Source: Candidatus Caccoplasma merdavium (GTDB taxonomy: Bacteria > Bacteroidota > Bacteroidia > Bacteroidales > UBA11471). From it: a stretch of DNA of 64,000 nt. The stretch's first letter is position 1. Every line of letters starts with the position of its first letter. The translations under genes were made by a program, and so were the position numbers. The stretch is taken from positions 1 through 64,000 of the forward strand of contig DVLI01000010.1 in NCBI GenBank assembly GCA_018715595.1, in the 5' to 3' direction. Of the stretch, positions 36,011 to 45,657 are shown piece by piece. Under the pieces are notes generated by a model that saw nothing but the letters and a program-made list of their open reading frames with translations, searched no databases and had not been told where the DNA came from.

Positions 36011-37210
36011 ATGGACGAATATAATGATAAACCGCAGTTCGAAGTGGCTGAACGTTCGGAATTGCCGGCCATCATCAAGGTGATAGGGGTCGGCGGTGGC
36101 GGTGGAAACGCCGTCGAGAACATGTTCAGAACAGGCATCAAAGATGTCTCTTTTGTCCTTTGCAATACCGATAAGCAGGCCATGCGCGGCACCAAGATAC
36201 CCCGCACCCTCCTTCTCGGTCCCGGCCGTGGTGCCGGAGGCGACCCCAAGGTAGCCCAGGAATTGGCCGAGCAGAGCGTGGAGCAAATCAAGGAGTTGCT
36301 CAGCGACGATACCGACATGGTGTTTATCACCGCCGGTATGGGCGGCGGTACCGGGACGGGGGCTTCGCCCGTCATTGCCGGCGTGGCCCGTAGTTTGGGC
36401 ATTCTCACCGTAGGCATTGTCTCTATCCCCTTTGCCTGGGAAGCGGAGTTTAAGATAAGGCAGGCGCTTGCCGGGGTCGAGAACCTGCGTAAAAATGTCG
36501 ATGCCCTGCTGGTCATCAACAACGAAAACCTGCGCAAGGTATATCCCGACCTTACCTGGCTCAACGGTTTCAAGAAAGCCGACGAGACCCTTACCATAGC
36601 CGCCAAGAGTATTGCCGAGCTGATTACCGTAAAAGGGTATATCAATCTCGACTTTGCCGACGTGCGCCGTACCCTCGAAGACGGAGGCGTGGCGGTGATG
36701 AGCAGCGGGTTCGGCGAGGGCGAACACCGTATCACCAAGGCCATCGAAGATGCCCTGCACTCGCCCCTGTTGGCGGCCGACAACCTCTATCGGGCCAAAC
36801 GCATACTCATCAACCTCTACCTCAGTTCATCGTCCGACGACCAGGTCGTCATGGAGGAGTTCAAGGAACTCAACGAGTTTATGGCCCGCTTCGACGGCGT
36901 GAAGACCATCTCGGGCATCACCATCGACGATTCGCTCGAAGCCAAGGTGAAGGTAACGATATTGGCTTCGGATTTTGGCGACGGCGTGATGGACATCGAG
37001 GGCGCCTATCCCGGAGAAAAAGAGTATGTCATTCTCTCCCTGTCCCAAATGGACGACAATGCCGTGCTCGAAAAACTCGACCGCACCCCCACCTATGACC
37101 GACCGGGCAATTTTGCCAAGCAGTTGCTGCAAGTGTCGCGGGAAGAGACCCCTGCCCGCGAGGACAATTACAATGGCAATGGGGTGATACTCTTTGACAA
37201 AATCGAATAA
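36011..37210 (+). CDS. ftsZ: Cell division GTPase FtsZ
   Basis: This tubulin-like GTPase forms the Z ring. The 399-residue protein has an N-terminal extension of about 18 residues and then GVGGGGGNAVENM. The tubulin signature is GGGTGTG at 111-117, and the T7-loop region includes NLDFADVR. After the globular core the linker is short, and the protein ends GVILFDKIE instead of a clear proteobacterial-type D-I-P-x-F-L tail. ftsA precedes it by 19 bases and a GatB/YqeY gene follows. Confidence 0.97.
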   Translation: MDEYNDKPQFEVAERSELPAIIKVIGVGGGGGNAVENMFRTGIKDVSFVLCNTDKQAMRGTKIPRTLLLGPGRGAGGDPKVAQELAEQSVEQIKELLSDDTDMVFITAGMGGGTGTGASPVIAGVARSLGILTVGIVSIPFAWEAEFKIRQALAGVENLRKNVDALLVINNENLRKVYPDLTWLNGFKKADETLTIAAKSIAELITVKGYINLDFADVRRTLEDGGVAVMSSGFGEGEHRITKAIEDALHSPLLAADNLYRAKRILINLYLSSSSDDQVVMEEFKELNEFMARFDGVKTISGITIDDSLEAKVKVTILASDFGDGVMDIEGAYPGEKEYVILSLSQMDDNAVLEKLDRTPTYDRPGNFAKQLLQVSREETPAREDNYNGNGVILFDKIE

Positions 37211-37230
37211 GAACAAAAAAACGAAAAGAT

Positions 37231-37680
37231 ATGAGTTTATTTGACCAAATCAGTAATGATATCAAGACCGCCATGCTGGCTCGTGACAAACAACGCCTCG
37301 AAGCCCTGCGCGGCATCAAGAAAGAATTTATCGAAGCCAAGACCGCCAAAGGCGCCGATGGCGAGTTGCACGACGACGTGGCTCTGAAAATCCTCGCCAA
37401 GATGGCCAAGCAACGCCGTGAAAGTGCCCAAATCTATGCCGAGCAAAACCGTCCCGACCTGGCCGGGCCCGAGTTGGCCGAAGCCGCCGTTATCGAGTCA
37501 TACCTGCCTCAGCCCATGACCGATGCCGAGCTCGAAGCCGCTCTCAAAGAAATCATCGCCGAGGTGGGTGCCACATCGGCCAAGGAGATGGGAAAGGTGA
37601 TGGGTGTCGCCTCGAAGAAACTGGCCGGGAAAGCCGACGGAAAAGCCATCTCGGAGAAGGTAAAGGCTTTGTTGGCCTGA
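37231..37680 (+). CDS. GatB/YqeY domain protein
   Basis: This 149-residue helical protein belongs to the YqeY family, related to the tRNA-binding tail domain of GatB. The signature segments are DIKTAMLARDKQRLEALRGIKKEF and YLPQPMTDAELEAAL, then GKVMGVASKKLAGKADG. It may act in tRNA-dependent amidation or tRNA binding, but stand-alone function is unproven. It sits between ftsZ and serS, spaced 20 and 41 bases. Confidence 0.92.
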   Translation: MSLFDQISNDIKTAMLARDKQRLEALRGIKKEFIEAKTAKGADGELHDDVALKILAKMAKQRRESAQIYAEQNRPDLAGPELAEAAVIESYLPQPMTDAELEAALKEIIAEVGATSAKEMGKVMGVASKKLAGKADGKAISEKVKALLA

Positions 37681-37721
37681 TGCACAAAAGAAAAATGTTG
37701 TTTTTACTAAAAAGATAGATT

Positions 37722-38993
37722 ATGCTTACACTTGCCGCAATCAAAGAGAATCCCGAAGAAATCATTCGGAAGCTGGCAAAAAAACATTTCGACGCCCGTG
37801 AGGCCATTGCCAAAGTTTTGGAACTGGATAAAGTGCGTCGCTCCTCACAAATGGAGTTGGACAAGAGCCTCTCCGAATTGAAAACCCTTTCGGCGCAAGT
37901 CGGTAAACTCATGAAAGAGGGAAACGCCGCCGAAGCCGAAGCCGTGAAAGCCAAAGTGGCCGAAATGAAGGAGTCGAACAAGAAACTCGAAGAGACCATG
38001 ACATCGGCCGAAGCGAATATTACCGACATACTCCTCTCTGTCCCCAATACGCCCTGTGATATGGTGCCCGAGGGACGCACGGCCGAAGACAACATCGTGG
38101 AGCGTTCGGGCGGAGTCATGCCCAATCTGCCTGCCGATGCTCTGCCCCACTGGGAATTGGCCCGCAAATACGACCTCATCGACTTTGAACTGGGCGTGAA
38201 AATCACCGGAGCCGGATTCCCCGTTTATAAAGGTAAAGGTGCCCGCCTGCAACGAGCCCTCATCAGCTTCTTCCTCGACAGCGCCCGCGAAGCCGGTTAT
38301 CTCGAAGTGCAACCCCCCTATGTGGTCAATGCCGCTTCGGGTTATGGCACCGGACAACTCCCCGACAAGGAGGGCCAGATGTACCATTGCAACGAAGACG
38401 ACCTCTATCTCATACCTACCGCCGAAGTCCCCGTCACCAACCTCTATCGCGACGTGATACTCGACGAGTCGCAACTTCCTATTCGCAACACCGCTTATTC
38501 GGCATGCTTCCGTCGGGAGGCCGGCTCTTATGGCAAAGATGTGCGGGGGCTCAACCGCCTGCACCAGTTCGACAAGGTCGAAATCGTGCAAATACAGCAC
38601 CCCGACCACTCCTATGAGTCCCTCAAAGAGATGATCGATTATGTGCAGACGCTGGTGGAACGGCTCGAATTGCCGTGGCATATCCTCCGTCTTTGCGGCG
38701 GTGACATGAGTTTCACATCGGCCATCACCTTCGACTTCGAGGTATTCTCGGCCGCCCAGAAACGTTGGCTCGAAGTGAGCTCCGTCTCCAACTTCGAGAG
38801 CTATCAGGCCAATCGCCTCAAATGCCGTTTCCGTGGTGCCGACAAAAAAATACGTTTGGCACATACCCTCAACGGCAGCGCGCTGGCTCTGCCGCGTATC
38901 GTGGCCGCTTTGCTCGAAAACAACCAGACTCCCGAGGGCATTCGCATACCCAAAGTGCTGGTTTCCTATACAGGATTCGACATCATCGACTGA
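37722..38993 (+). CDS. serS: Seryl-tRNA synthetase
   Basis: This class II synthetase charges tRNA-Ser. The 423-residue protein begins with the long antiparallel coiled coil (about 25-105) that grips the tRNA variable arm. Motif 2 lies in AYSACFRREAGSYGKDVRGLNRLHQFDKVE, and motif 3 in LNGSALALPRIVAALLENNQ. It ends the long co-oriented run that began with rsmH and is followed by an intrinsic terminator. Confidence 0.96.
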   Translation: MLTLAAIKENPEEIIRKLAKKHFDAREAIAKVLELDKVRRSSQMELDKSLSELKTLSAQVGKLMKEGNAAEAEAVKAKVAEMKESNKKLEETMTSAEANITDILLSVPNTPCDMVPEGRTAEDNIVERSGGVMPNLPADALPHWELARKYDLIDFELGVKITGAGFPVYKGKGARLQRALISFFLDSAREAGYLEVQPPYVVNAASGYGTGQLPDKEGQMYHCNEDDLYLIPTAEVPVTNLYRDVILDESQLPIRNTAYSACFRREAGSYGKDVRGLNRLHQFDKVEIVQIQHPDHSYESLKEMIDYVQTLVERLELPWHILRLCGGDMSFTSAITFDFEVFSAAQKRWLEVSSVSNFESYQANRLKCRFRGADKKIRLAHTLNGSALALPRIVAALLENNQTPEGIRIPKVLVSYTGFDIID

Positions 38994-39013
38994 TGGGTTT
39001 CCCTGCCACAAGG

Positions 39014-39050
39014 AAGAGAGAGGCTCGACTTTGTGTCGAGCCTCTCTCTT
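39014..39050 (+). terminator. Terminator of the dcw-serS operon
   Basis: A 16-bp stem AAGAGAGAGGCTCGAC with a five-base loop is followed by TTTTA. It begins 21 bases after the serS stop. Confidence 0.88.
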
Positions 39051-39107
39051 TTATGCTCCGGAGTTGAGAATAAATGCCCCAATAGTTGCCTATTAAAGAA
39101 AAAAGAA

Positions 39108-39115
39108 TAAATTTG
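39108..39115 (+). promoter_or_regulatory. Promoter of the SDR gene
   Basis: TAAATTTG is the -7 element and TTG at 39086-39088 is the -33 element, 19 bases apart. The ATG follows 30 bases downstream. Confidence 0.65.
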
Positions 39116-39145
39116 CAAAACGAGGAACCTTAAAAACTGTTTGTC

Positions 39146-39895
39146 ATGGATACCGTGAAACGCATTCTCATCATGGGGGCAACTTCGGGTATAGGCTTGG
39201 AGCTTGCCAAGTTGTGTATTGCCAAAGGGTGGCGGGTAGGTATTGCCGGCCGGCGAGCCGAGCCGCTCGAAAAACTTCGCCAGTCGGCGCCCTCGCAGGT
39301 GGTGGCAGGTTGTATCGATGTCACTCGGGAGTCGTCGGCTGCGGATATGTTGCAGTTGGTCGAGAATATGGGCGGCATGGATATTTATTGCCATGTCTCG
39401 GGTATCGGCGCGCAGAATCCCACACTCGACCCGGCCGTGGAGTTACGCACGATGGAAACCAATGTCATGGGCTTTACCCGCATGGTGACGGCCGCATACA
39501 ACTATTTCGCCCAGCGGGGCGGTGGGCAGATTGCCGTTGTCTCTTCCATTGCAGGCACGAAAGGGCTTGGCTCGGCCACGGCCTATTCGGCCTCGAAGCG
39601 GTTGCAGAACACCTATCTCGATGCCTTGTCCCAGTTGGCGCGTATGCGGAAGTTGAAAATTACCTTTACCGACATACGTCCCGGTTTCGTGGCTACCGAC
39701 CTGCTCAACAAGGAGCATCACTACCCGATGCTCATGCCCTTGCTGCCTGTGGCCCGTAAGGTGTTCCGTGCCATCGAGCGCCGTCGCCGTCGCGTGATTA
39801 TCGACTGGCGTTTTGCGATTTTGGTCTTCTTCTGGCGCCTTATTCCTGCCGGCTTGTGGGAGCGCATGCCCGTGAGCGTCATAAAGAACGAATAG
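39146..39895 (+). CDS. Short-chain dehydrogenase/reductase
   Basis: This 249-residue NAD(P)-dependent oxidoreductase has an unknown substrate. The nucleotide loop is GATSGIGLELA, and active-site residues sit in VVSSIAG and YSASK (Tyr147, Lys151). The C-terminus carries a hydrophobic stretch WRFAILVFFWRLIPAGLW that may associate with membrane, as in some lipid-modifying SDRs. It is a single-gene unit with its own promoter and terminator. Confidence 0.9.
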   Translation: MDTVKRILIMGATSGIGLELAKLCIAKGWRVGIAGRRAEPLEKLRQSAPSQVVAGCIDVTRESSAADMLQLVENMGGMDIYCHVSGIGAQNPTLDPAVELRTMETNVMGFTRMVTAAYNYFAQRGGGQIAVVSSIAGTKGLGSATAYSASKRLQNTYLDALSQLARMRKLKITFTDIRPGFVATDLLNKEHHYPMLMPLLPVARKVFRAIERRRRRVIIDWRFAILVFFWRLIPAGLWERMPVSVIKNE

Positions 39896-39900
39896 AAAGA

Positions 39901-39937
39901 AAAAACGGTCTTTGCCATTGTGGCAAAGACCGTTTTT
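39901..39937. terminator. Two-sided terminator
   Basis: A 17-bp stem AAAAACGGTCTTTGCCA with a three-base loop has A and T runs on each side. It lies between the convergent SDR and epimerase genes. Confidence 0.92.
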
Positions 39938-39958
39938 CTTGTTTATGAATCGACAGGA

Positions 39959-40960
39959 TTACATCTTGTTGCTGACGAAGAGGTGGGTCGACGCACGGAA
40001 CTCGCCGCCGGGAGCGATGTAACGGAATCCGTAGGCTTCGGGGTCGGAGAGGTTGGGAGCGTTTGTGGCCCAGCTTTGCGGTTCGGGGCAGGCGTAGGGC
40101 ACGTTGCCTCCGTTGTTCCAGAATGTCCAGTATTTGAAGTTCTCATCGACTTCGTAGCAGGCCGACCAGCCGCTGGCGGTGTCGGTCATGATGGCGCCGT
40201 TGTAGGGGTGGCCGTCAACGGTGAGCGTCTCGTTTACCAAGGCCCACTCCATGGCTTCGCCGCAGGGGGCGATACCTTCGGTGCGCAGGGGGGCTTCGGC
40301 GGGGGTGAAGTCGAGCAGTTTTTCGGTGGGGAGCGTGCGCTCGTTCATCTCCATGCGTTTGCCCACGGAGAGGCGCAGGCGGTAGTCACTGGCTTTGCCG
40401 TCGGCGGTGAAGGGTACGCGTATGGGGGTGTGGAATCCCATGCCCACGGGCATGTCTTTGTCGCTGAGGTTCTCGAAGACGGTGGTCTGGTGCAGACCGT
40501 CGGCGTCGAGGCGGAATATCATGCGACAGCAGAATTCGTGGGGAAAGTCACGGAAGATGGCGTTGTTGAAGGCGTTGCTGTAATAGACGGCTTCGACCTC
40601 GGCAAACCCGTCGCCGTCGACGGTGCGCGACACATCGAACGGCTCTCCTTTGATGATGCCGTGGTGGTAGTTGTTCTGGGCCGGAATGGTGATGGGGTAT
40701 TGGTATTTGCGGCCTTCGAAGGTATAGGTGCCGTCGGCGATGCGGTTGGGCGGGAAGAGCAGGGGCAAGCCGTAGATTTGGGGGCGTTCCTTGAAGTTGT
40801 CCATCTCATCGGCTTCGGGGGTGCGCAGTATTTCGATGCCGGTGGCAAGGTGTTTGAGTTTTACGACATTGGCACCGACCGAGGGCACCATGATGGCTTC
40901 GTATCCTCCGGCGGTGAATTGCACGGCCGGGACGCCGTTGAAATTGATTTTCTCAATCAT
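39959..40960 (-). CDS. Aldose 1-epimerase family protein
   Basis: This 333-residue beta-sandwich protein belongs to the galactose mutarotase superfamily. It contains GLPLLFPPNRI, NNYHHGIIKG with the probable catalytic His pair, and VGMGFHTPIRVPF. A third family-like segment is ACPEPQSWATNAPNL. It probably interconverts sugar anomers in the cytosol, and the exact sugar is unknown. It is transcribed alone from a TATTTTTG element about 29 bases upstream. Confidence 0.88.
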   Translation of the reverse strand: MIEKINFNGVPAVQFTAGGYEAIMVPSVGANVVKLKHLATGIEILRTPEADEMDNFKERPQIYGLPLLFPPNRIADGTYTFEGRKYQYPITIPAQNNYHHGIIKGEPFDVSRTVDGDGFAEVEAVYYSNAFNNAIFRDFPHEFCCRMIFRLDADGLHQTTVFENLSDKDMPVGMGFHTPIRVPFTADGKASDYRLRLSVGKRMEMNERTLPTEKLLDFTPAEAPLRTEGIAPCGEAMEWALVNETLTVDGHPYNGAIMTDTASGWSACYEVDENFKYWTFWNNGGNVPYACPEPQSWATNAPNLSDPEAYGFRYIAPGGEFRASTHLFVSNKM

Positions 40961-40988
40961 GGTATTCTGTGTTTAAATGATTCGTTCT

Positions 40989-40996
40989 CAAAAATA
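40989..40996 (-). promoter_or_regulatory. -7 element of the epimerase gene
   Basis: On the minus strand this reads TATTTTTG, 28 bases upstream of the ATG. Confidence 0.5.
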
Positions 40997-41065
40997 GGAA
41001 ATTATTTTGCATTTCTTCTCATGTGCCGCCTATTTTTCGATAAAATTTTGGGTGGAACAATAAAA

Positions 41066-41093
41066 AACGGCTGCCCCCAGCGGGGCAGCCGTT
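41066..41093 (-). terminator. Terminator of mdh
   Basis: A 12-bp stem AACGGCTGCCCC/GGGGCAGCCGTT is followed on the minus strand by TTTTTATTG. It lies 20 bases past the mdh stop. Confidence 0.88.
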
Positions 41094-41112
41094 ATAGAGG
41101 GCGGGGTCTGTA

Positions 41113-42042
41113 TTAGAGGTTGAGGGCGCTGTTGGTTTTGCGCACGGCCTCCGCGCTGGCTTTGAAGAGGGCTTTCTCTTCGTCGTTGAGTTGGAAGTCG
41201 ACGACTTTTTCCCAACCGGTGCGGCCCAGTACGACGGGCACGCCGATGCAGATGTCGTTCTCTCCGTATTCGCCTTCGAGGTAGACGCTGCACGGAACCA
41301 CTTTCTTCTGGTCGCGTATCACGGCTTCGGCCACATAGGCGGCGGCAGCGCCGGGGGCATACCAGGCCGAGGTGCCGAGCAGTTTGGTGAGGGTGGCGCC
41401 GCCCACCATGGTGTCGGCTACGACTTTGTCGAGCGTCTCTTTTTCGAGCAGTTGGGCGACGGGCATGCCTTTGTAGGAGGCGAAGCGCACCAAGGGTATC
41501 ATGGTGGTGTCGCCATGGCCGCCGATGACGATGCCTTCGATTTCGTTGGCGTTGGCGTTGAGGGCTTTGCTCAGGTAGCATTTGAAGCGGGAGCTGTCGA
41601 GGGCGCCTCCCATGCCGATGACACGGTTTTTGGGCAGCCCCGAGGTTTTCTGTATCAGATAGGTCATCGTGTCCATGGGGTTGCTGACGCACACGATGAT
41701 GGCATTGGGCGAGTGAGCGAGAATGCTGTCGGTCACGGCTTTGACGATACCGGCGTTTACGCCGATGAGCTCTTCGCGCGTCATGCCCGGTTTGCGGGGA
41801 ATACCCGAGGTGATGACAACAACGTCCGAACCGGCCGTCTTGGTATAATCGTTGGTTACGCCGCTGATTTTGGTGTCGAATCCGAGAAGGGTTGCCGTCT
41901 GCATCATGTCGAGGGCTTTGCCTTCGGCTACGCCTTCTTTGATGTCGAGCAGAACAACTTCATCGGCCACTTCATTGAATGCCAAAACATTGGCACAGGT
42001 GGCACCCACATTACCGGCGCCTACGACTGTGATTTTTGCCAT
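41113..42042 (-). CDS. mdh: Malate dehydrogenase
   Basis: This enzyme interconverts malate and oxaloacetate with NAD, which serves the reductive branch to fumarate and succinate in anaerobic Bacteroidales. The 309-residue protein is of the LDH-like type. It has NAD loop VVGAGNVGATCA, the substrate loop GIPRKPGMTREEL (Arg recognises the dicarboxylate), SNPMDTMTYL and catalytic His in IGGHGDTTMIP. A promoter element lies 62 bases upstream and a terminator follows, so it is a single-gene unit. Confidence 0.95.
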   Translation of the reverse strand: MAKITVVGAGNVGATCANVLAFNEVADEVVLLDIKEGVAEGKALDMMQTATLLGFDTKISGVTNDYTKTAGSDVVVITSGIPRKPGMTREELIGVNAGIVKAVTDSILAHSPNAIIVCVSNPMDTMTYLIQKTSGLPKNRVIGMGGALDSSRFKCYLSKALNANANEIEGIVIGGHGDTTMIPLVRFASYKGMPVAQLLEKETLDKVVADTMVGGATLTKLLGTSAWYAPGAAAAYVAEAVIRDQKKVVPCSVYLEGEYGENDICIGVPVVLGRTGWEKVVDFQLNDEEKALFKASAEAVRKTNSALNL

Positions 42043-42103
42043 AATTTGAAAATTAAAGGGTTATACAATCTTTTTTACTGTAAGCAAGACTCAGTTTGTA
42101 GGA

Positions 42104-42111
42104 CAAAGGTA
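42104..42111 (-). promoter_or_regulatory. -7 element of mdh
   Basis: On the minus strand this reads TACCTTTG, 61 bases upstream of the mdh ATG. Confidence 0.6.
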
Positions 42112-42358
42112 TGGAGATTTTCTTTTATGGAAAATTTTCCCTAATTAAAATTCGATAAAAAACGGCAATCGGGAAATGTCGGCCGCTTGTGGAGCGGGAG
42201 CCGGGACGGCCGGTACCCGGAGATGCGTCCGGGAGGAAAAATCCATTTTGTAAGGTTTACCTGTCAAAATAGCCCATAAAATGAAAATTTTCAAGAGGAT
42301 AGGGGCGGGAAAAGATGTTTTTTTATCAAAAAAGATGCGCGGGTAAAGATAAAATAGC
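42112..42358. other. Intergenic region between mdh and gapA
   Basis: The region between the divergent mdh and gapA start codons (42043-42448) contains only their two -7 elements. I see no frame, strong hairpin or repeat in it. Confidence 0.6.
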
Positions 42359-42366
42359 TACCTTTG
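42359..42366 (+). promoter_or_regulatory. -7 element of gapA
   Basis: TACCTTTG gives a leader of about 75 bases before the gapA ATG. Confidence 0.6.
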
Positions 42367-42397
42367 CGTCGGAAAAAATGAGACATCATTTTTCTGA

Positions 42398-43456
<1,059 letters not shown>

Positions 43457-43485
43457 GATTTACACTCCTTGTAAATGATAGCGCA

Positions 43486-43516
43486 AGAGTTGCCCGACAC
43501 CCCGTCGGGCAACTCT
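43486..43516. terminator. Terminator of gapA
   Basis: A 13-bp stem AGAGTTGCCCGAC with a five-base loop is followed by CTTTTTT on the plus strand. It also lies just past the stop of the convergent small gene. Confidence 0.9.
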
Positions 43517-43521
43517 CTTTT

Positions 43522-43851
43522 TTATGCCTCGACTTTGCGAGGAGAGTAGGTGCGGTAATTTTCGAGGTAGGCGTTGATCCACTGCCGGGCCTTGACGCGG
43601 GCATCGCGCATCGAGCCGATGATGCGTATCGGGGTGCGGCGGTCGCAACTTTCGACGTCGAAGTCGAAATCGGTAATCCCTTCGCCTTTCTTGTCGAATT
43701 GCGCCCGGCAATGCAGCCGCAGCGGAATGCTGTCGACCGAGGTTTCGTACTCGCTGCGGTAGCGGTTGTCGACCAGGTCGTCGTAGTCGAAGTGGGCAAT
43801 GAACTGCCCGGCACACAATAGTGCCAGATGGCGGGTGTCTAATGCGGTCAT
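43522..43851 (-). CDS. Hypothetical 109-residue protein
   Basis: I do not recognise this family. The protein is soluble, without signal or membrane helix, and has an acidic aromatic centre (HFDYDDLVDNRYRSEY) and a C-terminal basic helix (RIIGSMRDARVKARQWINAYL). Codon use fits the genome, so I take it as real. The ATG at 43851 is the first of the frame. No TAnnTTTG element is seen upstream, but a 13-bp inverted repeat spans 43880-43960 in its leader. Confidence 0.65.
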   Translation of the reverse strand: MTALDTRHLALLCAGQFIAHFDYDDLVDNRYRSEYETSVDSIPLRLHCRAQFDKKGEGITDFDFDVESCDRRTPIRIIGSMRDARVKARQWINAYLENYRTYSPRKVEA

Positions 43852-43879
43852 ATCTTGCTCCTTTCTTCCTGTCCGGTGG

Positions 43880-43960
43880 GGGGAAGGACGACGAAGTCCA
43901 AAATCCGAAGGTTCCCATTCCTCCGATAAAACAATCCTAAAATAAAGGTCGTCCTTCCCC
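43880..43960. repeat. 13-bp inverted repeat spaced by 55 bases
   Basis: GGGGAAGGACGAC (43880-43892) is the exact reverse complement of 43948-43960. The spacer is AT-rich. No target duplication flanks it. It could be a structured leader of the 109-residue gene, a small RNA, or a relic of a mobile element. The rest of 43852-44167 holds only the repressor gene promoter and an operator-like palindrome. Confidence 0.6.
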
Positions 43961-44077
43961 GACGGATACCATTTTGTTGAAATATGATTGGTATAAAACC
44001 ATGAAAATGAAATTACTCAAAAAGGCTTAGAAATAAAAAATATACCTAAAATAATAGGATATTTGAAACTCTTTCCT

Positions 44078-44085
44078 TACCTTTG
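44078..44085 (+). promoter_or_regulatory. -7 element of the S24 repressor gene
   Basis: TACCTTTG implies transcription starting near 44092 and a leader of about 75 bases. Confidence 0.55.
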
Positions 44086-44111
44086 CTGCAACAAAAATAT
44101 GGTAATATAAC

Positions 44112-44125
44112 CACACAATCGTGTG
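44112..44125 (+). promoter_or_regulatory. Candidate operator (CACAC-AATC-GTGTG)
   Basis: This is a 5-bp dyad with a four-base centre, 27 bases downstream of the -7 element and 43 bases upstream of the ATG. The position suits autorepression by the HTH protein it precedes. The link is inference. Confidence 0.4.
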
Positions 44126-44167
44126 ATATTTATCAAATCGGAAGTCCAATAAAAAAATTCCCACATT

Positions 44168-44854
44168 ATGACGAACGATGAACTCATAGGTCGGGTCAGG
44201 GAGCTGATAAAAATGCTGCAAATCACTCAGAATGAGTTTGCCGACCGCATCAAAACCGATCGTTCCAATTTCTCGAAGCATGTCAATGGCAAGTTGCCCA
44301 TCAACGAGTCGCTCATCAACAAGATTGTCGTGGGCCTGGGGGTATCGAAGGAGTGGCTGCTCACCGGTCGGGGCAACGTCTTCTACATGATGCCGCCTCA
44401 GCACAGCAAGGCCGTGTCGTTGCCGGCCTCGGCCATACACAGCGACGTGCGTCAGGGAGCGAAAGTCTATGATGTCGATGTGACCGCCGGCAACATGGGG
44501 CGCAGCATGATGTTCTCCAACGACCGCCTTATCGGGGCGATAGACGTTCCCTTTATCAGCCCCGACAGCAGCATCGTGCGGGTGAGCGGAGACAGTATGC
44601 AGCCGGTCATTTGTTGCGGCGACATGGTGGCCATCAGGGAGGTGCGCAACCTCGACCTCATTTTCTGGGGACAGATATATGTCGTGCTCCTCGACGACTA
44701 CCGCATGGTGAAGTATGTGCGCAAGCACCAGGACCCCTCGATGGTGATTCTGCGCAGCGCCAACAAGGAATATGACGATATAGAGGTGCGCAAGAGCGAC
44801 ATACGCGACCTCTTCGTGGTGGAACACATCATACGTTTCGACAGTCGCATGTAA
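44168..44854 (+). CDS. XRE-family LexA-like repressor with S24 peptidase domain
   Basis: This is a 228-residue regulator. The N-terminal HTH (about 5-66) has the phage-repressor style core [22 protein letters not shown]. The C-terminal S24 domain carries a possible self-cleavage site Ala107-Gly108 in VTAGNMG, the nucleophile Ser143 in SGDSMQPV and the general base Lys182 in YRMVKYVRK. All three LexA-type elements are thus present, so RecA-stimulated autocleavage is plausible. No phage genes are nearby. trmB starts 14 bases downstream. Confidence 0.88.
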   Translation: MTNDELIGRVRELIKMLQITQNEFADRIKTDRSNFSKHVNGKLPINESLINKIVVGLGVSKEWLLTGRGNVFYMMPPQHSKAVSLPASAIHSDVRQGAKVYDVDVTAGNMGRSMMFSNDRLIGAIDVPFISPDSSIVRVSGDSMQPVICCGDMVAIREVRNLDLIFWGQIYVVLLDDYRMVKYVRKHQDPSMVILRSANKEYDDIEVRKSDIRDLFVVEHIIRFDSRM

Positions 44855-44868
44855 GACAATCACAACCT

Positions 44869-45627
44869 ATGGGAAAAAACAAATTACAGAAATTCGACGA
44901 CATGAGCGGCTATCCGCATGTCTTTCAATACCCCTTTGCCGTTTTGCGGGAGAAAGGTTTTGCGATGCAAGGCCGTTGGAATGCGGATTTTTTCAAGAAC
45001 GACCACCCCATTGTCCTCGAACTGGGCTGCGGCAAAGGCGAGTATGCCGTGGGACTGGCACGCAAGTATCCGCACAAGAACTTTATCGGCGTCGACATCA
45101 AGGGCGCCCGCATGTGGACCGGCGCAAAAGCCTCCTTGCAGGAAGGACTCTCCAATGTGGCCTTTTTGCGCACGTCGATAGAACTCATCGACCATTTCTT
45201 CGCACCCGGAGAGGTGTCGGAGATATGGATTACCTTCCCCGACCCTCAGATGAAGAAGGTGCGCAAACGCCTCACCTCGACCCGTTTCATGGAGTTGTAT
45301 CGCCGGGTGTTGCGTCCCGACGGGCTGATACATCTCAAATGCGACAGTCCGTTCCTTTATACCTACACTTGCGAGATGGTGAAGGCCAACCGCTATCCCG
45401 TGCGGGTGCAGACCGATGACCTCTACCACTCGGGCATCGACGACGACATTCTCTCCATACGCACGTTTTATGAACAGCAATGGCTCGACCGCGGCATGAC
45501 CATCAAATACATACAATTCGTGTGCGAGCCCCGTGACGCCTATGTCGAGCCCGATGTGGAGATAGAGTATGACTCCTATCGCAGTTTCAACCGCAGCAAG
45601 CGCAGCGCCGCCGCTTCGGGAAAATAA
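44869..45627 (+). CDS. trmB: tRNA (guanine-N7-)-methyltransferase
   Basis: This enzyme methylates G46 of the tRNA variable loop. The 252-residue protein has SAM motif [25 protein letters not shown], and the family signature [17 protein letters not shown]. The C-terminus is Ser/Arg/Lys-rich and low in complexity. It lies 14 bases after the repressor gene and 30 before mrp, so the three are probably cotranscribed. Confidence 0.95.
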   Translation: MGKNKLQKFDDMSGYPHVFQYPFAVLREKGFAMQGRWNADFFKNDHPIVLELGCGKGEYAVGLARKYPHKNFIGVDIKGARMWTGAKASLQEGLSNVAFLRTSIELIDHFFAPGEVSEIWITFPDPQMKKVRKRLTSTRFMELYRRVLRPDGLIHLKCDSPFLYTYTCEMVKANRYPVRVQTDDLYHSGIDDDILSIRTFYEQQWLDRGMTIKYIQFVCEPRDAYVEPDVEIEYDSYRSFNRSKRSAAASGK

Positions 45628-45657
45628 GGCAACAGAGAACTTTCATTCTTATCTAAT

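Noticed and set aside
44168-44854. Prophage indicated by the S24 repressor
   Set aside because: Flanking genes are housekeeping (gapA, trmB, mrp) with no integrase, structural gene or att duplication.
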